A stretch of DNA of 64,000 nt, taken from Rhodobacter maris (lineage in GTDB: Bacteria > Pseudomonadota > Alphaproteobacteria > Rhodobacterales > Rhodobacteraceae). Where the stretch lies: NCBI RefSeq assembly GCF_900217815.1, contig NZ_OBMT01000012.1, positions 38,624-102,623 of the forward strand, in the 5' to 3' direction. How positions within the stretch are numbered: position 1 is the stretch's first letter; each line of letters opens with the position of its first letter. Below the pieces are notes generated by a model. The model saw only the letters and a list, made by a program, of their open reading frames with translations. It did not search any database and had not been told where the DNA came from. Positions 1-9,674 of the stretch are shown here, one piece after another. The translations under genes and the position numbers were made by a program.

Positions 1-110
1 TGGAACACGATCTTGCCATCCGGGTTGCGGATCTCCGAGGTGGTGGTGGTAAAGGCAATTGCGCCATAGGCGCCGCTTTCCGCCGAGGTGAACTTGCGTT
101 CGATCTTCAT
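1..110 (-). CDS. nrdJ: Vitamin B12-dependent ribonucleotide reductase, N-terminal fragment
   Basis: Only the first 36 or so codons are in the window; the gene continues past base 1. The start is the ATG whose complement ends at 110, preceded by an AAGGGACG-type ribosome binding site. The N-terminus begins MKIERKFT and contains TTTSEIRNPDGKIVF, which I recognise as the opening of class II (adenosylcobalamin-dependent) ribonucleotide reductases of Rhodobacteraceae. The enzyme makes deoxyribonucleotides in the cytoplasm and works without oxygen or a second subunit. The catalytic residues lie outside the window, so the call rests on the N-terminal signature alone. A long leader with a possible NrdR box lies upstream. 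Confidence 0.75.
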   Translation of the reverse strand, partial: MKIERKFTSAESGAYGAIAFTTTTSEIRNPDGKIVF

Positions 111-804
111 CTGCCCGTCCCTTGGTGCGTTCGTGGTCTCGTTTCGGTCTTGAGACGCAGGAAAGATCCGCTTGCAAACCCCCGCCCGGGATCTCGCAAC
201 TGCGGATCGTGCCTGGCGGCCGACCGTTTTGATTGGCTGTCTCGCTTGAGCGCCCAACACTAAATCTGGTGGCTCAACTTATGACGTCCCACAACCTGCC
301 GCGTGTAGCAGGCAGCGTCAACGCAATTTTCACCAATTCCAGGCGCGTTTTTCTGTTGACGGGGGATGGCGGATTTTCCGCCCAGATTCTTCCACATCCG
401 GCAGGGCCGCGGCGCGGCGCAGTCAGGGCGCGAATTTCCCTTTCGGCGCGCCATTTTACACGTCAAAGTTGTTGATGATGTCGAAATCATCCACAGCCCC
501 CCAATATCTTGTGGAGAATTTGAGCGCGGGTCACGCCCGGTCCATGCTGCGGCTGCACGGGGACCGATCTGCCACGGTTCATCGCCAAAGCGCGGAAAAA
601 GGAAGCAAAAGACGCTCCGAACGACCGCGGGGGATTCGCGGCTTCGGCCCCCTTGCACCACAAGACAAAGCCCCTGCGAGCAGGCCTCGCCCATACCATA
701 TGTAGCGGAAATATCCTTTCGATTCCCGATCCGCAAATAAGGATGGGGCCCCGAGTCGGTACATTTTTCGGATTTACAGGAGCACGAAAGGCCCATCGGC
801 AGGA
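111..804. other. Long gap between nrdJ and tRNA-Pro, no convincing gene
   Basis: About 690 bases lie between the nrdJ start and the tRNA gene. Open frames here (for example 233-475 on the plus strand) have no ribosome binding site, no recognisable domain and no consistent codon pattern. I looked for a cobalamin riboswitch, which would show a GCCACTG-type B12 box on the minus strand, and did not see one. The only feature I can support is the NrdR-like box at 499-514. Confidence 0.5.
499..514. promoter_or_regulatory. Candidate NrdR box upstream of nrdJ
   Basis: The 16-mer CCCCAATATCTTGTGG has the CwAtATaTwG core of the NrdR box, the operator of the ribonucleotide reductase repressor. It lies about 390 bases upstream of the nrdJ ATG. 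NrdR sites usually come in pairs about three helical turns apart, and I see no second box at that spacing, so the call is tentative. Confidence 0.4.
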
Positions 805-881
805 TGGTCGGGGCGGCGAGATTCGAACTCACGACCTTCTGTACCCAAAACAGACGCGCTACCAGGCTGCGCTACGCCCCG
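805..881 (-). tRNA. tRNA-Pro (anticodon UGG)
   Basis: Read on the minus strand, the 77 nt fold as a cloverleaf. The acceptor stem is CGGGGCG paired with CGCCCCG, the anticodon stem is TCTGT/ACAGA around loop TTTGGGT, the T-arm contains GTTCGAATC, and the 3' CCA is encoded. The anticodon TGG reads proline codons. It stands alone, with nrdJ downstream and the DUF192 gene upstream on the same strand. Confidence 0.96.
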
Positions 882-927
882 ACGCGCCCTCTCTAGCGGC
901 AGGGCGCGGTGCTGAAAAGCGGAAATC

Positions 928-1488
928 TCAGGGAACGAGCGGTGCTACCGCAAACCCCGGCACCAGCCCCAGCTTCGCCGCCTGTCCGCCGCCGAGCTCA
1001 AGCACATAGCGCACCGGCCCGCCCGAGGGGATTGGCGTCTCGTCGAGCGGTCGCGCCCCCGCATGGATCCGCGCGATCCGCCCCTCCTCGTCAAGAAAGA
1101 TCATGTCGAGCGGGATCAGCGTGTCCTGCATCCAGAACGCCACCTCGCGTGGGCTCTCGTAGAAGAACAGCATCCCGGTTCCGGGCGCGAGCATGGTGCG
1201 CCCCATCAGCCCCCGCGCGCGTTCGGCCTCGTCGTCAGCGATCTCCACGGCGATGCCCGCAAGCTCTGCGCCATCCCGGTCGAGGACGCAGAGCGCCGCC
1301 CTGTCACCTGACGCGCGCGCCGCCACAAGGGCGGCGGGGTCATGAGCCTGGGGCGCACAGGGTCCGGCCAGAGCCGCCCCGGCCGCGCACAAAGAAAGCG
1401 ATAAACAGATCAGGCGCGCAGCGCCGCTTCCCAGCTTGCGACCTGCGCCGCCATGCGACCGCGCCGTCCCTCGATCACCTTCAGACAT
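928..1488 (-). CDS. DUF192 family exported protein
   Basis: A 186-residue protein whose residues 62-186 form a DUF192 domain, with the typical motifs RGLMGR, GMLFFY, FWMQDTLIPLDMIF and YVLELGGG near the end. The hydrophobic stretch LICLSLSLCAAGAALAG at residues 26-42, after a basic start, looks like a signal peptide, so the domain is probably periplasmic. The family has no firmly established function. The gene overlaps the end of the upstream cold-shock gene by 79 bases if the ATG at 1488 is used. A shorter non-ATG start just before the hydrophobic segment is possible, because the frame already runs through the cold-shock stop codon there. The two genes are probably cotranscribed. Confidence 0.85.
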   Translation of the reverse strand: MSEGDRGTARSHGGAGRKLGSGAARLICLSLSLCAAGAALAGPCAPQAHDPAALVAARASGDRAALCVLDRDGAELAGIAVEIADDEAERARGLMGRTMLAPGTGMLFFYESPREVAFWMQDTLIPLDMIFLDEEGRIARIHAGARPLDETPIPSGGPVRYVLELGGGQAAKLGLVPGFAVAPLVP

Positions 1489-1940
1489 ACCGCTTCCCCC
1501 GGCGCCAGATCGGCAAAGCCCGAGCGGCGCAGCACCTCGACATGAATGAACACATCTTCGGGCCGACCGAACACATTTGCAAAGCCAAACCCCTTGGCCT
1601 TGTCAAACCACTTCACCCGTGCCGGTTCATAGGGCAGCGCCGCGACCATCTCGGGGTCGGTCTCGCCCAGATCCTCGATCGGCGCGAGCCGGGTTTCGGC
1701 CTCGGGCGGCAGGATCTCGAGCACCTCGACCGCCTGCGCACCTCGCGGCGTCGCCTGCACCCGCACCCGGATCCCGGCATTGTCCGCCACCGATCCCTGA
1801 CCGAAATTGCGAAGCACATTCGCGTGCAGCAAGATGTCCGGGCCGCCCTCTGCGTCGAGGATGAAACCGAACCCCTTGCCGGCATCAAACCATTTCACGC
1901 GCCCGGTTACTTCCCGGACACTGTTGTGTGTTTCCAGCAT
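1410..1940 (-). CDS. Protein with two cold-shock domains
   Basis: A 176-residue protein built from two CspA-like domains. The first, at residues 12-75, carries GRVKWFDAGKGFGFI; the second, at 107-172, carries ARVKWFDKAKGFGFANV and DVFIHVEVLRRSG. The aromatic RNP1 surface KGFGF that binds single-stranded RNA or DNA is present in both. Tandem-domain cold-shock proteins are typical of alphaproteobacteria and are about this length. The role is inferred as an RNA chaperone or transcript antiterminator in the cytoplasm. An AAGGA sequence lies about nine bases before the ATG. The DUF192 gene follows directly and overlaps its 3' end. Confidence 0.93.
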   Translation of the reverse strand: MLETHNSVREVTGRVKWFDAGKGFGFILDAEGGPDILLHANVLRNFGQGSVADNAGIRVRVQATPRGAQAVEVLEILPPEAETRLAPIEDLGETDPEMVAALPYEPARVKWFDKAKGFGFANVFGRPEDVFIHVEVLRRSGFADLAPGEAVCLKVIEGRRGRMAAQVASWEAALRA

Positions 1941-2121
1941 TCGCCGTTGTCCTTGGCCTTGCGCGGGCCGCTTCTGGATCTCTCGCGCGTCAGCTTCCAG
2001 TTGTCACAGGTCAGCGACCGGTTTCAAGCCGAAAAGACTGTTCGGTTCGGATGTTTTGCAATTCGCGAAGCGTGAATGACCGCCGTGATCGGGAACTGTA
2101 ACCGACCGGATCGAAAGGCTT

Positions 2122-2757
2122 TCACGGATTACGTCGCGTCACCTCCCAGGCGGCTCCGGGAGCCGTTCGGCACCAGCGGAACCTGTCGTGCAAGCGAAAA
2201 GCGCCGTCCGCCCAGAACTCGATCTCCAGCGGCACGAGCCGGAATCCCCCCCAGAACGGCGGGCGGGCAGGCATCGGCCCATGCATTGCCGTGACTTTCG
2301 CCACCTCCGCCATCAGCGCGGCGCGCGAGGGAAGCGCTTCACTTTGCCGCGACGCCCAGGCGCCCAGACGCGACTTGAGCGAGCGCGAAGCATAGTAGGA
2401 ATCGGCCTGCGGACCGTCCTCGCGACTCACCAGACCCCGGACCCGAATCTGCCGCCGCAAGCTTTTCCAATGCGCCACGAAGGCGGCCTTGCCGAGGCCC
2501 GGGCCCGCGCCCTCGATCTCCTGTGCCTTCACCGAGCCGTAATTGGTGTAGAAGAGGAAGGCGCCCCCCGAGGGCGCGTTTTGCGCTTCGATTTCCTTCA
2601 GGAGCACCATCCGGACATTGGGCAGCCCCTCGGCGTCGACAGTGGCCAGCGCGATCGCATTCGGATCGTTGATCTCCGTCTTTTCCGCTTCGGCAAGCCA
2701 TGCCTGTGCCAGCGCGAAAGGATCCTCCCCCGCGAAAATTCCCGTCCTGTCGCTCAT
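2122..2757 (-). CDS. pdxH: Pyridoxamine 5'-phosphate oxidase
   Basis: A 211-residue FMN-dependent oxidase that converts pyridoxamine or pyridoxine 5'-phosphate to pyridoxal 5'-phosphate, the last step of vitamin B6 salvage and synthesis. Conserved parts visible are [19 protein letters not shown] near residue 33, [25 protein letters not shown], the SR(S)[10 protein letters not shown] segment, and the C-terminal PLEIEFW...RLHDRF(R)W motif that closes the substrate pocket. Length fits the family (about 200-220). A strong AGGAAGG ribosome binding site precedes the ATG. It is divergent from fabI, with about 140 bases between them. Confidence 0.96.
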   Translation of the reverse strand: MSDRTGIFAGEDPFALAQAWLAEAEKTEINDPNAIALATVDAEGLPNVRMVLLKEIEAQNAPSGGAFLFYTNYGSVKAQEIEGAGPGLGKAAFVAHWKSLRRQIRVRGLVSREDGPQADSYYASRSLKSRLGAWASRQSEALPSRAALMAEVAKVTAMHGPMPARPPFWGGFRLVPLEIEFWADGAFRLHDRFRWCRTAPGAAWEVTRRNP

Positions 2758-2833
2758 CGGATCGTCCTTCCTGGCGGGCCGCGGGCGCCCCTTCGCTGCG
2801 ACGACTGGGCCCCTGCCCCGGCGTCAACCCGCC

Positions 2834-2862
2834 TTGATGCCCCTGCATTCTTCGCCTAATGC
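2834..2862 (+). promoter_or_regulatory. Predicted sigma70-type promoter of fabI
   Basis: TTGATG at 2834-2839 and TAATGC at 2857-2862 are separated by 17 bases, placing transcription start near 2869, about 30 bases before the fabI ATG. It lies in the short divergent gap with pdxH. This is pattern matching only. Confidence 0.4.
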
Positions 2863-2898
2863 TTTCGCACTTACCAGAGGGAAGCGGGAGAATCCGAC

Positions 2899-3720
<822 letters not shown>

Positions 3721-3739
3721 GCCCAACCCCGAGGGAAGA

Positions 3740-4357
3740 ATGACGCTCGCCGCTTTTCTTGCGATCTATTTCGTGAACCTGGCGGCGGCGATCTCGCCCG
3801 GCCCGGCGGTGCTTCTGGCCGTGCGCACAAGCCTGCGCGAGGGCTTTGCCCGCGGGGTCTGGCTGGCTATCGGCATCGGGCTCGGGGCCTGCGTCTGGGC
3901 CTTGGCCGCGCTCTTCGGCCTTGCGCTTCTCTTCAAGATCGCCCCCGCCCTTTTGAGCGTGCTCAAGGTCGCGGGGGCGGGCTATCTTTTCTATCTTGCG
4001 GTGAAGATGTGGCGCCACGCACCCGAGCCACTCGATACGCGGATGGATGAGACAACCTCGGCGCGCTCGAACCTTGGCCTTGTCTGGCAAGGGATCGCGG
4101 CACAACTCGCCAATCCGAAACCGGCGGTCTTCTTTGGCACGATCTTCCTCACCTTCATCCCGCCGGATGCGGCCCTCTGGGCTTATGGCGTGATCCTCTT
4201 CATCGTCTTCTTCAACGACGCGGCCTGGAATGTGATTGTGGCGCGGATCTTTTCGCTCGACCATGCGCGCCGCGTCTATCTCGGGTTGAAAACCTTCATC
4301 GACCGTTTCTTTGGCGGGCTTCTGGGGCTTTTGGGCCTCAAGCTCGCCCTGAGCTGA
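3740..4357 (+). CDS. LysE family translocator (amino-acid exporter-like)
   Basis: A 205-residue inner-membrane protein with about six hydrophobic segments. Near the N-terminus is the family signature [32 protein letters not shown] (residues 18-49). The LysE/RhtB group exports lysine, arginine, threonine, homoserine lactone and similar solutes by proton exchange; the substrate here cannot be read from sequence. It begins 19 bases after fabI with an AGGGAAGA site and ends 11 bases before gpt, so fabI, this gene and gpt probably share a transcript. Confidence 0.9.
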   Translation: MTLAAFLAIYFVNLAAAISPGPAVLLAVRTSLREGFARGVWLAIGIGLGACVWALAALFGLALLFKIAPALLSVLKVAGAGYLFYLAVKMWRHAPEPLDTRMDETTSARSNLGLVWQGIAAQLANPKPAVFFGTIFLTFIPPDAALWAYGVILFIVFFNDAAWNVIVARIFSLDHARRVYLGLKTFIDRFFGGLLGLLGLKLALS

Positions 4358-4368
4358 GGAGCACACGC

Positions 4369-4875
4369 ATGGCCGAGCGCTTGCCGCATGAAAAAGGCTT
4401 TCACGTAAGCTGGGACCAACTCCACCGCGACGCGCGCGCGCTCGCCTGGCGGCTGGATGGCAAGGGGCCGGGCGACGGCGCGTGGCGCGCCATCGTCGGC
4501 ATCACCCGCGGCGGCATGGTGCCGGCGGCGATTGTGGCGCGCGAGCTCAACATCCGGGTGATCGATACGATCTCGGTGAAGGGCTACAACCACCAGACCC
4601 AATCCGACCCGGTGGTGATCAAGGCACCGCAGGATGATCTGATGGGCGATGGCGGTGAGGGCATTCTCGTCGTCGACGATCTCGTCGACTCGGGGCGGAC
4701 GCTGGAGCTGGTGCGCAAGCTCTACCCGAAAGCGCATTTCGCCACCGTCTACGCCAAGCCGAAGGGGCGGTTGCAGGTGGATACGTTCATCACCGAGGTG
4801 AGCCAGGACACCTGGATCTTCTTCCCCTGGGATATGGCGCTGCAATATGTGCAACCCTATCGCGGCACCGATTGA
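4369..4875 (+). CDS. gpt: Xanthine-guanine phosphoribosyltransferase
   Basis: A 168-residue cytoplasmic enzyme that attaches the ribose phosphate of PRPP to xanthine or guanine in purine salvage. The phosphoribosyltransferase PRPP loop is clear as [14 protein letters not shown] around residues 101-114, and [17 protein letters not shown] near residue 44 is the conserved PPi-binding region. The C-terminal WIFFPWD segment is typical of XGPRT. Length is close to E. coli Gpt. A GAGGAG site lies before the ATG, 11 bases after the LysE-family gene. A GC hairpin and a repeat-like motif follow the stop. Confidence 0.93.
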   Translation: MAERLPHEKGFHVSWDQLHRDARALAWRLDGKGPGDGAWRAIVGITRGGMVPAAIVARELNIRVIDTISVKGYNHQTQSDPVVIKAPQDDLMGDGGEGILVVDDLVDSGRTLELVRKLYPKAHFATVYAKPKGRLQVDTFITEVSQDTWIFFPWDMALQYVQPYRGTD

Positions 4876-4880
4876 GGGGG

Positions 4881-4932
4881 GCGGCCCTGCGGGCCGCTTG
4901 CCTCCGGCGGGGATATTTTTTGCAAGATGAAA
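4881..4932 (+). repeat. GC hairpin plus rhodobacterial 3'-end repeat motif
   Basis: The perfect hairpin GCGGCCC-TGC-GGGCCGC (4881-4897) is followed by CCTCCGGCGGGGATATTTTT (4901-4920) and then TGCAAGATGAAAG. From memory, near-identical CCTCCGGCGGGGATATTT blocks are scattered after many genes in Rhodobacter, Paracoccus and Roseobacter genomes. Here the motif probably closes the fabI-gpt transcript, with the T-run after the stem acting as a terminator. Only one copy is visible in the window. Confidence 0.5.
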
Positions 4933-5043
4933 GCGACGCGGCGTCTTTCGGGGCGCCGTTTTCTTTGCGGCGGGCCGCCCTCCCTGCCCTTGCCAAGCGC
5001 GCGCCCCGGTGGTGAGGTGGCGCGACGTTTGCCGGAGGCCCAG

Positions 5044-6225
5044 ATGACCCTTTCCCCGCTCAACCCCGCGCTTGGTGCCACCTTCGCTCCCCCGGTGATG
5101 GAGGCGCGGCGCTGGCTTGAGGGGGTGCAGTTTGCGCCCGAGCGGCCGCTGATCAACGTGTCTCAAGCCGCGCCGGTCGAGCCCCCGCCGCTGGCGTTGC
5201 GCCAAGCCATTGCGACCGCCGCGCTCGACACCCCCGCCGCCCATCTTTACGGGCCTGTCCTCGGCCTGCCGGATTTGCGCGCAGAACTCGCCACGCAATG
5301 GTCGACGGCTTATGGCGGCGCGATCCGCGCCGATCAGGTGGCGATCACGCAGGGCTGCAACCAGGCCTTTTGCGCGGCCCTTGCCACGCTTGCGGGCGCG
5401 GGCGATGCGGTGCTTCTGCCGACGCCGTGGTATTTCAACCACAAGATGTGGCTCGACATGGCCGGGGTGGAGGCGGTGCCACTCCCCACCGGCGAGAGCC
5501 TGCTGCCGGACCCGGACCGCGCCGCGCGCCTGATCACGCCCGCCACCCGCGCCATCGTGCTCGTGACCCCCAACAACCCCGGGGGCGTCGAATATCCGGC
5601 AGAGCTTGTGCGCGCCTTTTACGAGCTCGCACGATCGCGCGGCCTCGCGCTGATCCTGGATGAGACCTACCGCGATTTTGACGCCCGTCCGGGCGCACCG
5701 CATGATCTCTTTGCCGATCCCGACTGGGCCGAGACGCTCATTCACCTTTATTCCTTCTCCAAGGCCTACCGGCTCACCGGCCACCGCGTCGGCGCCATCG
5801 TCGCCTCGGTCGCGCGGCTCGCGGAGGTGGAGAAATTTCTCGACACCGTGGCGATCTGCCCGAGCCAGCTTGGCCAGATCGGCGCGCTTTGGGGCATGCG
5901 CAACCTTGCTCAATGGGTCGCGGGCGAGCGCGCCGAGATCCTCGCGCGCCGCGCCGCGATGACGGCGGGTTTTGCCAGGCTCGACGGCTGGAAGCTCCTT
6001 GGCTGTGGTGCTTACTTTGCCTATGTCACCCATCCCTTCTCCCTGCCCTCCCCCGAATTCGCCAAAAGTCTCGTGCGCGAGGCCTCCCTTCTCCTGCTTC
6101 CGGGCACGATGTTCATGCCCGCCTCCGACCCAGAAGGCGCGCGCCAGCTCCGCATCGCCTTTGCCAATATCGACACCCCCACCATCGGCGAATTGATGAG
6201 ACGGCTTGCCGCCCTCGCGCCGTGA
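5044..6225 (+). CDS. Class I/II pyridoxal-phosphate aminotransferase
   Basis: A 393-residue fold-type I PLP enzyme. Visible are the cofactor-binding QGCNQAFCAALATL (near residue 103), the VTPNNPGG motif at about 178, ILDETYRDF with the cofactor-contacting aspartate, and HLYSFSKAYRLTGHRVG, whose lysine should form the internal aldimine. The substrate cannot be assigned. The start at 5044 is preferred over an upstream ATG at 4927 because GGAGG sits correctly before it, because the extra residues are arginine-rich junk-like sequence, and because 4927 lies in the repeat motif after gpt. It is followed 63 bases later by the PpiD-like gene on the same strand. Confidence 0.9.
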   Translation: MTLSPLNPALGATFAPPVMEARRWLEGVQFAPERPLINVSQAAPVEPPPLALRQAIATAALDTPAAHLYGPVLGLPDLRAELATQWSTAYGGAIRADQVAITQGCNQAFCAALATLAGAGDAVLLPTPWYFNHKMWLDMAGVEAVPLPTGESLLPDPDRAARLITPATRAIVLVTPNNPGGVEYPAELVRAFYELARSRGLALILDETYRDFDARPGAPHDLFADPDWAETLIHLYSFSKAYRLTGHRVGAIVASVARLAEVEKFLDTVAICPSQLGQIGALWGMRNLAQWVAGERAEILARRAAMTAGFARLDGWKLLGCGAYFAYVTHPFSLPSPEFAKSLVREASLLLLPGTMFMPASDPEGARQLRIAFANIDTPTIGELMRRLAALAP

Positions 6226-6288
6226 GCCTTGCGGGTCCGCGCCCGAAGCCCTAAACACCGCTGAAAGGCCGAAAACCGGGAGGACGGG

Positions 6289-8142
6289 ATGTCGACGAAG
6301 CTGCGCACGCATGGCAAGGGCGTTGTGGTCTGGATCCTGCTTGCGATGCTCGTCTTCGGGCTCGGCGGCTACGGGGTGCGCAGCTTCTCGAGCGGCGTCA
6401 AGGCGATCGGCTCGGTTGGCGGCACCGATATCACCGTGCAGGACTATGCCAATGCGCTCCGGCAGGAAATGAACGCTGCTGCGGCGCAGGTTGGCCGAGC
6501 GATGAGCTTTGAGGAAGCGCGCGCCATGGGCCTCGACCGCGCGGTGCAGGCGCGGCTCTTCGGGGCGGCAGCGCTTGGCGAACAGGCCGAGCGGCTGCAT
6601 CTTTCGGTCGGCGATGCCGAGGTGAGCCGCCAGATCATGCAGGCGGCGCCCTTCCAGGGGGCAGACGGCAAGTTTGACCGTACGGCCTACCGCGAGGTTC
6701 TGCGCCGTCAGGGCTACACCGAAAAGGCGTTCGAGACCCGGCTGCGCGCCGATATCGCCCGTTCGATCCTGCAAGGAGCCGTGGCGGGGGGCGCGACGGC
6801 ACCGAAAACGCTCGTGGATGCTTATGTCGGCTATCTGGGCGAGACCCGCGATATCAGCTTTGCCGAGATCACCGAGGCGGAACTCTCCACCCCGGTCGGC
6901 ACGCCCGACACGGCGGCGCTGAAAGCCTATTACGAGGCCCATCAGGCCGATTTCACCAAGCCCGAGGCGCGCGAGATCACCTATGTCTGGCTCACGCCCG
7001 AAATGCTCGAGGACAAGGTCGAGATCGACGCGGCGTCGTTGCAGGCAAGCTATGACCAGCGCAAGGATGACTATGTCCAGCCCGAGCGCCGCGCGGTGTC
7101 CAAACTCGTTTTCCCGACCGAGGCAGAAGCCGAGGACGGCATGGCGAAGCTGGCCGCGGGCACGGTAACGCTCGCCGATCTCGCGAAGGAACGCGGGCTT
7201 GACCCGCAAGACATCGCGCTTGGCGAAGTGAGCGAGGCCGAGATCGGCGGCGCGGCGGGCAAGGCAGTCTTTGCCGCTCAGGGCCCCGGTGTGATCGGCC
7301 CCTTCGAGACGGATCTTGGCCCGGCGCTTTTCGAGATCACCGCCATCGTCCCGGGAGAAACGACGACGTTTGAGGAGGCGAAGCCGGATCTGAAAGCCGA
7401 ACTCGCGATGGAGCGCGCACGGCGGATGATCTTGGACCAGACGAGCGATCTTGAGGACCGGCTCGCCTCGGGGGCGACGCTCGACGAGATGGCGCAGGAA
7501 ACCGGGATGCAGCTTGGCCATATCTCGCTCTCGGCGGACACCACCGAGGGCATCGCCGCCTATGAGAGCTTTCGCGATGCCGCAAACAAGGTGACGGCGG
7601 AAGATTTCCCCGAACTCGGCACGCTCGACGATGGCGGCGTCTTCGCGCTGCAACTCGACGGCATCACCCCGGCGGCGCCGATCCCCTTCGAGGAGGTGCG
7701 CGACAAGGTCACCGAGGGCTGGCGTACCGCTGAGCTCACGCGCCTGAAGGAAGAGCGCGCGAAAGCGGTGATCGCCGATCTCGCAGCCGGCAAAAGCCTT
7801 GCCGATCAGGGTTTTGCCGCTCGCACCGAAGCGGGTCTCGCGCGCGGCGCCTTTGTCGAGGGCGCGCCGCAGGCGCTCGCCCGCACCGCTTTCGAAACCG
7901 CGCCCGGCAAGGCCGCCTCGCTCTCCGACGCTGGCAAGGTCTATGTGATCTCGGTCAGTGCGGTTCATGCTGCCAATCTTGAAAGTGCCGAGATGAAGCA
8001 GCTCACCGGCACCTTCTCGGACCGGCTGGGCCAGATGATCGGCAATGATCTCGTCGATTTCTACGCGCGCGCCGCGCAGGACGAAGCCGGCATCACGCTT
8101 GACAGCGCCGCGATCAACGCGGTGCAGTCCCAGATCCAGTAA
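6289..8142 (+). CDS. PpiD-like membrane-anchored peptidyl-prolyl isomerase (SurA_N family)
   Basis: A 617-residue protein with a short cytoplasmic N-terminus, one membrane segment (VVVWILLAMLVFGLGGYG, residues 12-29) and a large periplasmic part. Residues 35-170 resemble the SurA/PpiD chaperone N-domain (IGSVGGTDITVQDYANALRQ and the LDRAVQARLFGAAALGEQAERL helix). The middle, at about 230-360, is a parvulin-like region, though weakly conserved. It should help fold outer-membrane or secreted proteins. The rhodobacterial version commonly sits just before trpE, as here: trpE starts 11 bases after the stop, so the two are probably cotranscribed. Confidence 0.88.
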   Translation: MSTKLRTHGKGVVVWILLAMLVFGLGGYGVRSFSSGVKAIGSVGGTDITVQDYANALRQEMNAAAAQVGRAMSFEEARAMGLDRAVQARLFGAAALGEQAERLHLSVGDAEVSRQIMQAAPFQGADGKFDRTAYREVLRRQGYTEKAFETRLRADIARSILQGAVAGGATAPKTLVDAYVGYLGETRDISFAEITEAELSTPVGTPDTAALKAYYEAHQADFTKPEAREITYVWLTPEMLEDKVEIDAASLQASYDQRKDDYVQPERRAVSKLVFPTEAEAEDGMAKLAAGTVTLADLAKERGLDPQDIALGEVSEAEIGGAAGKAVFAAQGPGVIGPFETDLGPALFEITAIVPGETTTFEEAKPDLKAELAMERARRMILDQTSDLEDRLASGATLDEMAQETGMQLGHISLSADTTEGIAAYESFRDAANKVTAEDFPELGTLDDGGVFALQLDGITPAAPIPFEEVRDKVTEGWRTAELTRLKEERAKAVIADLAAGKSLADQGFAARTEAGLARGAFVEGAPQALARTAFETAPGKAASLSDAGKVYVISVSAVHAANLESAEMKQLTGTFSDRLGQMIGNDLVDFYARAAQDEAGITLDSAAINAVQSQIQ

Positions 8143-8153
8143 CGGAGGCCCCC

Positions 8154-9662
8154 ATGGTTGCCCTTTCTCCCAGTTACGAGGCGTTCGAGGCGGCCTGGAG
8201 CGCGGGTCAGAACCAGCTTGTCTATGCGCGCCTCGCCGCAGATCTGGACACGCCGGTTTCGCTGATGCTCAAGCTGGCGGATGCGCGCGAAAACTCCTTC
8301 ATGCTCGAATCCGTCACCGGCGGCGAGGTGCGGGGGCGCTATTCGATCATCGGCATGAAACCCGATGTGATCTGGAAATGCCACGGCGAGAAGGCCTGCA
8401 TCAACCGGCAAGCCCGGTTCGAGGATCGCTTCGAAGACTTGCCGGGCCATCCGTTCGAGAGCCTGCGTGCGCTCATTGCCGAAAGCCGGATCGAGATGCC
8501 CGAGGATCTGCCCGCCGCGGCGGCCGGGCTTTTCGGCTATCTCGGCTATGACACGATCCGGCTGGTCGAGCATCTGCCGAACGTCAACCCCGACCCGCTC
8601 GGCGTTCCCGATGCGGTGCTCATGCGCCCCTCGGTGGTGGCCGTGCTCGATGGGGTGAAGGGCGACGTGATCCTTTGCGCCCCCGCTTTCCAGGGCTCGG
8701 GGCTTTCGGCGCGCGCCGCCTATGCGCAGGCCGCCGAGCGGGTGATGGATGCACTGCGCGATCTCGACCGCACGCCGACCCAGGGCCGCGAGATGGGCGA
8801 GGTGGCGAAAGTGGGGCCGTTGCGCTCGAACTTCACGCCCGAGAGCTACAAGGCCGCCGTTGAAAAGGCGAAAGATTACATCCGCGCGGGCGATATCTTT
8901 CAGGTCGTGCCGGCGCAACGCTGGGCTGCCGATTTCCCGCTGCCGCCGTTTGCGCTTTACCGCTCTCTGCGCCGCACCAACCCCTCGCCCTTCATGTTCT
9001 TTCTGAACTTCGGCAGCTTCCAGATCGTTGGCGCCAGCCCGGAGATCCTCGTGCGGCTGCGCGCGGGGGAGGTGACGATCCGCCCGATCGCAGGCACCCG
9101 CCCCCGCGGGCAGACGCCCGAGGAAGATCGCGCGCTTGAGGCCGATCTGCTCGCCGACAAGAAGGAACTGGCCGAGCATCTGATGCTCCTTGACCTTGGC
9201 CGGAACGATGTCGGCCGGGTGGCGAAGGTGGGGACCGTGCATCCGACCGAGAAATTCGTGATCGAGCGGTATTCCCACGTCATGCATATCGTTTCGAACG
9301 TGGTGGGCGAACTCGCCGAGGGCGAGGATGCGCTTTCGGCGCTGCTCGCGGGGCTGCCTGCGGGCACGGTGTCGGGCGCGCCCAAGGTGCGGGCGATGGA
9401 GATCATCGACGAGCTGGAGCCCGAAAAGCGCGGCATCTATGGCGGCGGCGTCGGCTATTTTGCCGCCAATGGCGAGATGGACATGTGCATCGCGCTGCGC
9501 ACCGCCGTGGTGAAGGACCAGACGCTCTACATTCAGGCCGGCGGCGGCGTTGTCTATGACAGCGACCCGGAGGCCGAGTTTCAGGAAACGGTCAACAAAT
9601 CCAAGGCGCTGCGCCGCGCCGCGGAGGATGCGGGCCTGTTCGTCCGGCACGGCAACAGCTGA
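8154..9662 (+). CDS. trpE: Anthranilate synthase component I
   Basis: A 502-residue chorismate-using enzyme that, with the TrpG glutaminase, makes anthranilate in the first committed step of tryptophan synthesis. The N-terminal part has the feedback-site-like LESVTGGEVRGRYSIIG (residue 50 on). The chorismate-binding half shows FQVVPAQRW, NPSPFMFFLNFG, IRPIAGTRPRGQTPEED, DLGRNDVGRV, and the terminal AGLPAGTVSGAPKVRAMEII and GGGVVYDSDPEAEFQET motifs. It follows the PpiD-like gene by 11 bases and has no obvious leader peptide or attenuator of its own. The partner trpG lies about 1.7 kb downstream, beyond an antisense gene. Confidence 0.97.
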   Translation: MVALSPSYEAFEAAWSAGQNQLVYARLAADLDTPVSLMLKLADARENSFMLESVTGGEVRGRYSIIGMKPDVIWKCHGEKACINRQARFEDRFEDLPGHPFESLRALIAESRIEMPEDLPAAAAGLFGYLGYDTIRLVEHLPNVNPDPLGVPDAVLMRPSVVAVLDGVKGDVILCAPAFQGSGLSARAAYAQAAERVMDALRDLDRTPTQGREMGEVAKVGPLRSNFTPESYKAAVEKAKDYIRAGDIFQVVPAQRWAADFPLPPFALYRSLRRTNPSPFMFFLNFGSFQIVGASPEILVRLRAGEVTIRPIAGTRPRGQTPEEDRALEADLLADKKELAEHLMLLDLGRNDVGRVAKVGTVHPTEKFVIERYSHVMHIVSNVVGELAEGEDALSALLAGLPAGTVSGAPKVRAMEIIDELEPEKRGIYGGGVGYFAANGEMDMCIALRTAVVKDQTLYIQAGGGVVYDSDPEAEFQETVNKSKALRRAAEDAGLFVRHGNS

Positions 9663-9674
9663 GCTGCGGCACCC

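Noticed and set aside
233..475. An 80-codon plus-strand frame upstream of the tRNA
   Set aside because: There is no ribosome site or recognisable sequence, and it lies in the nrdJ leader.
111..804. Possible cobalamin riboswitch ahead of nrdJ
   Set aside because: The conserved B12-box (GCCACTG) is not present on the minus strand in this region.
4276..7968. A 1230-codon open frame on the minus strand opposite gpt, the aminotransferase and the PpiD-like gene
   Set aside because: It is arginine- and glycine-rich, has no domain, and lies antisense to three well-supported genes. In GC-rich DNA the complementary frame stays open by chance.
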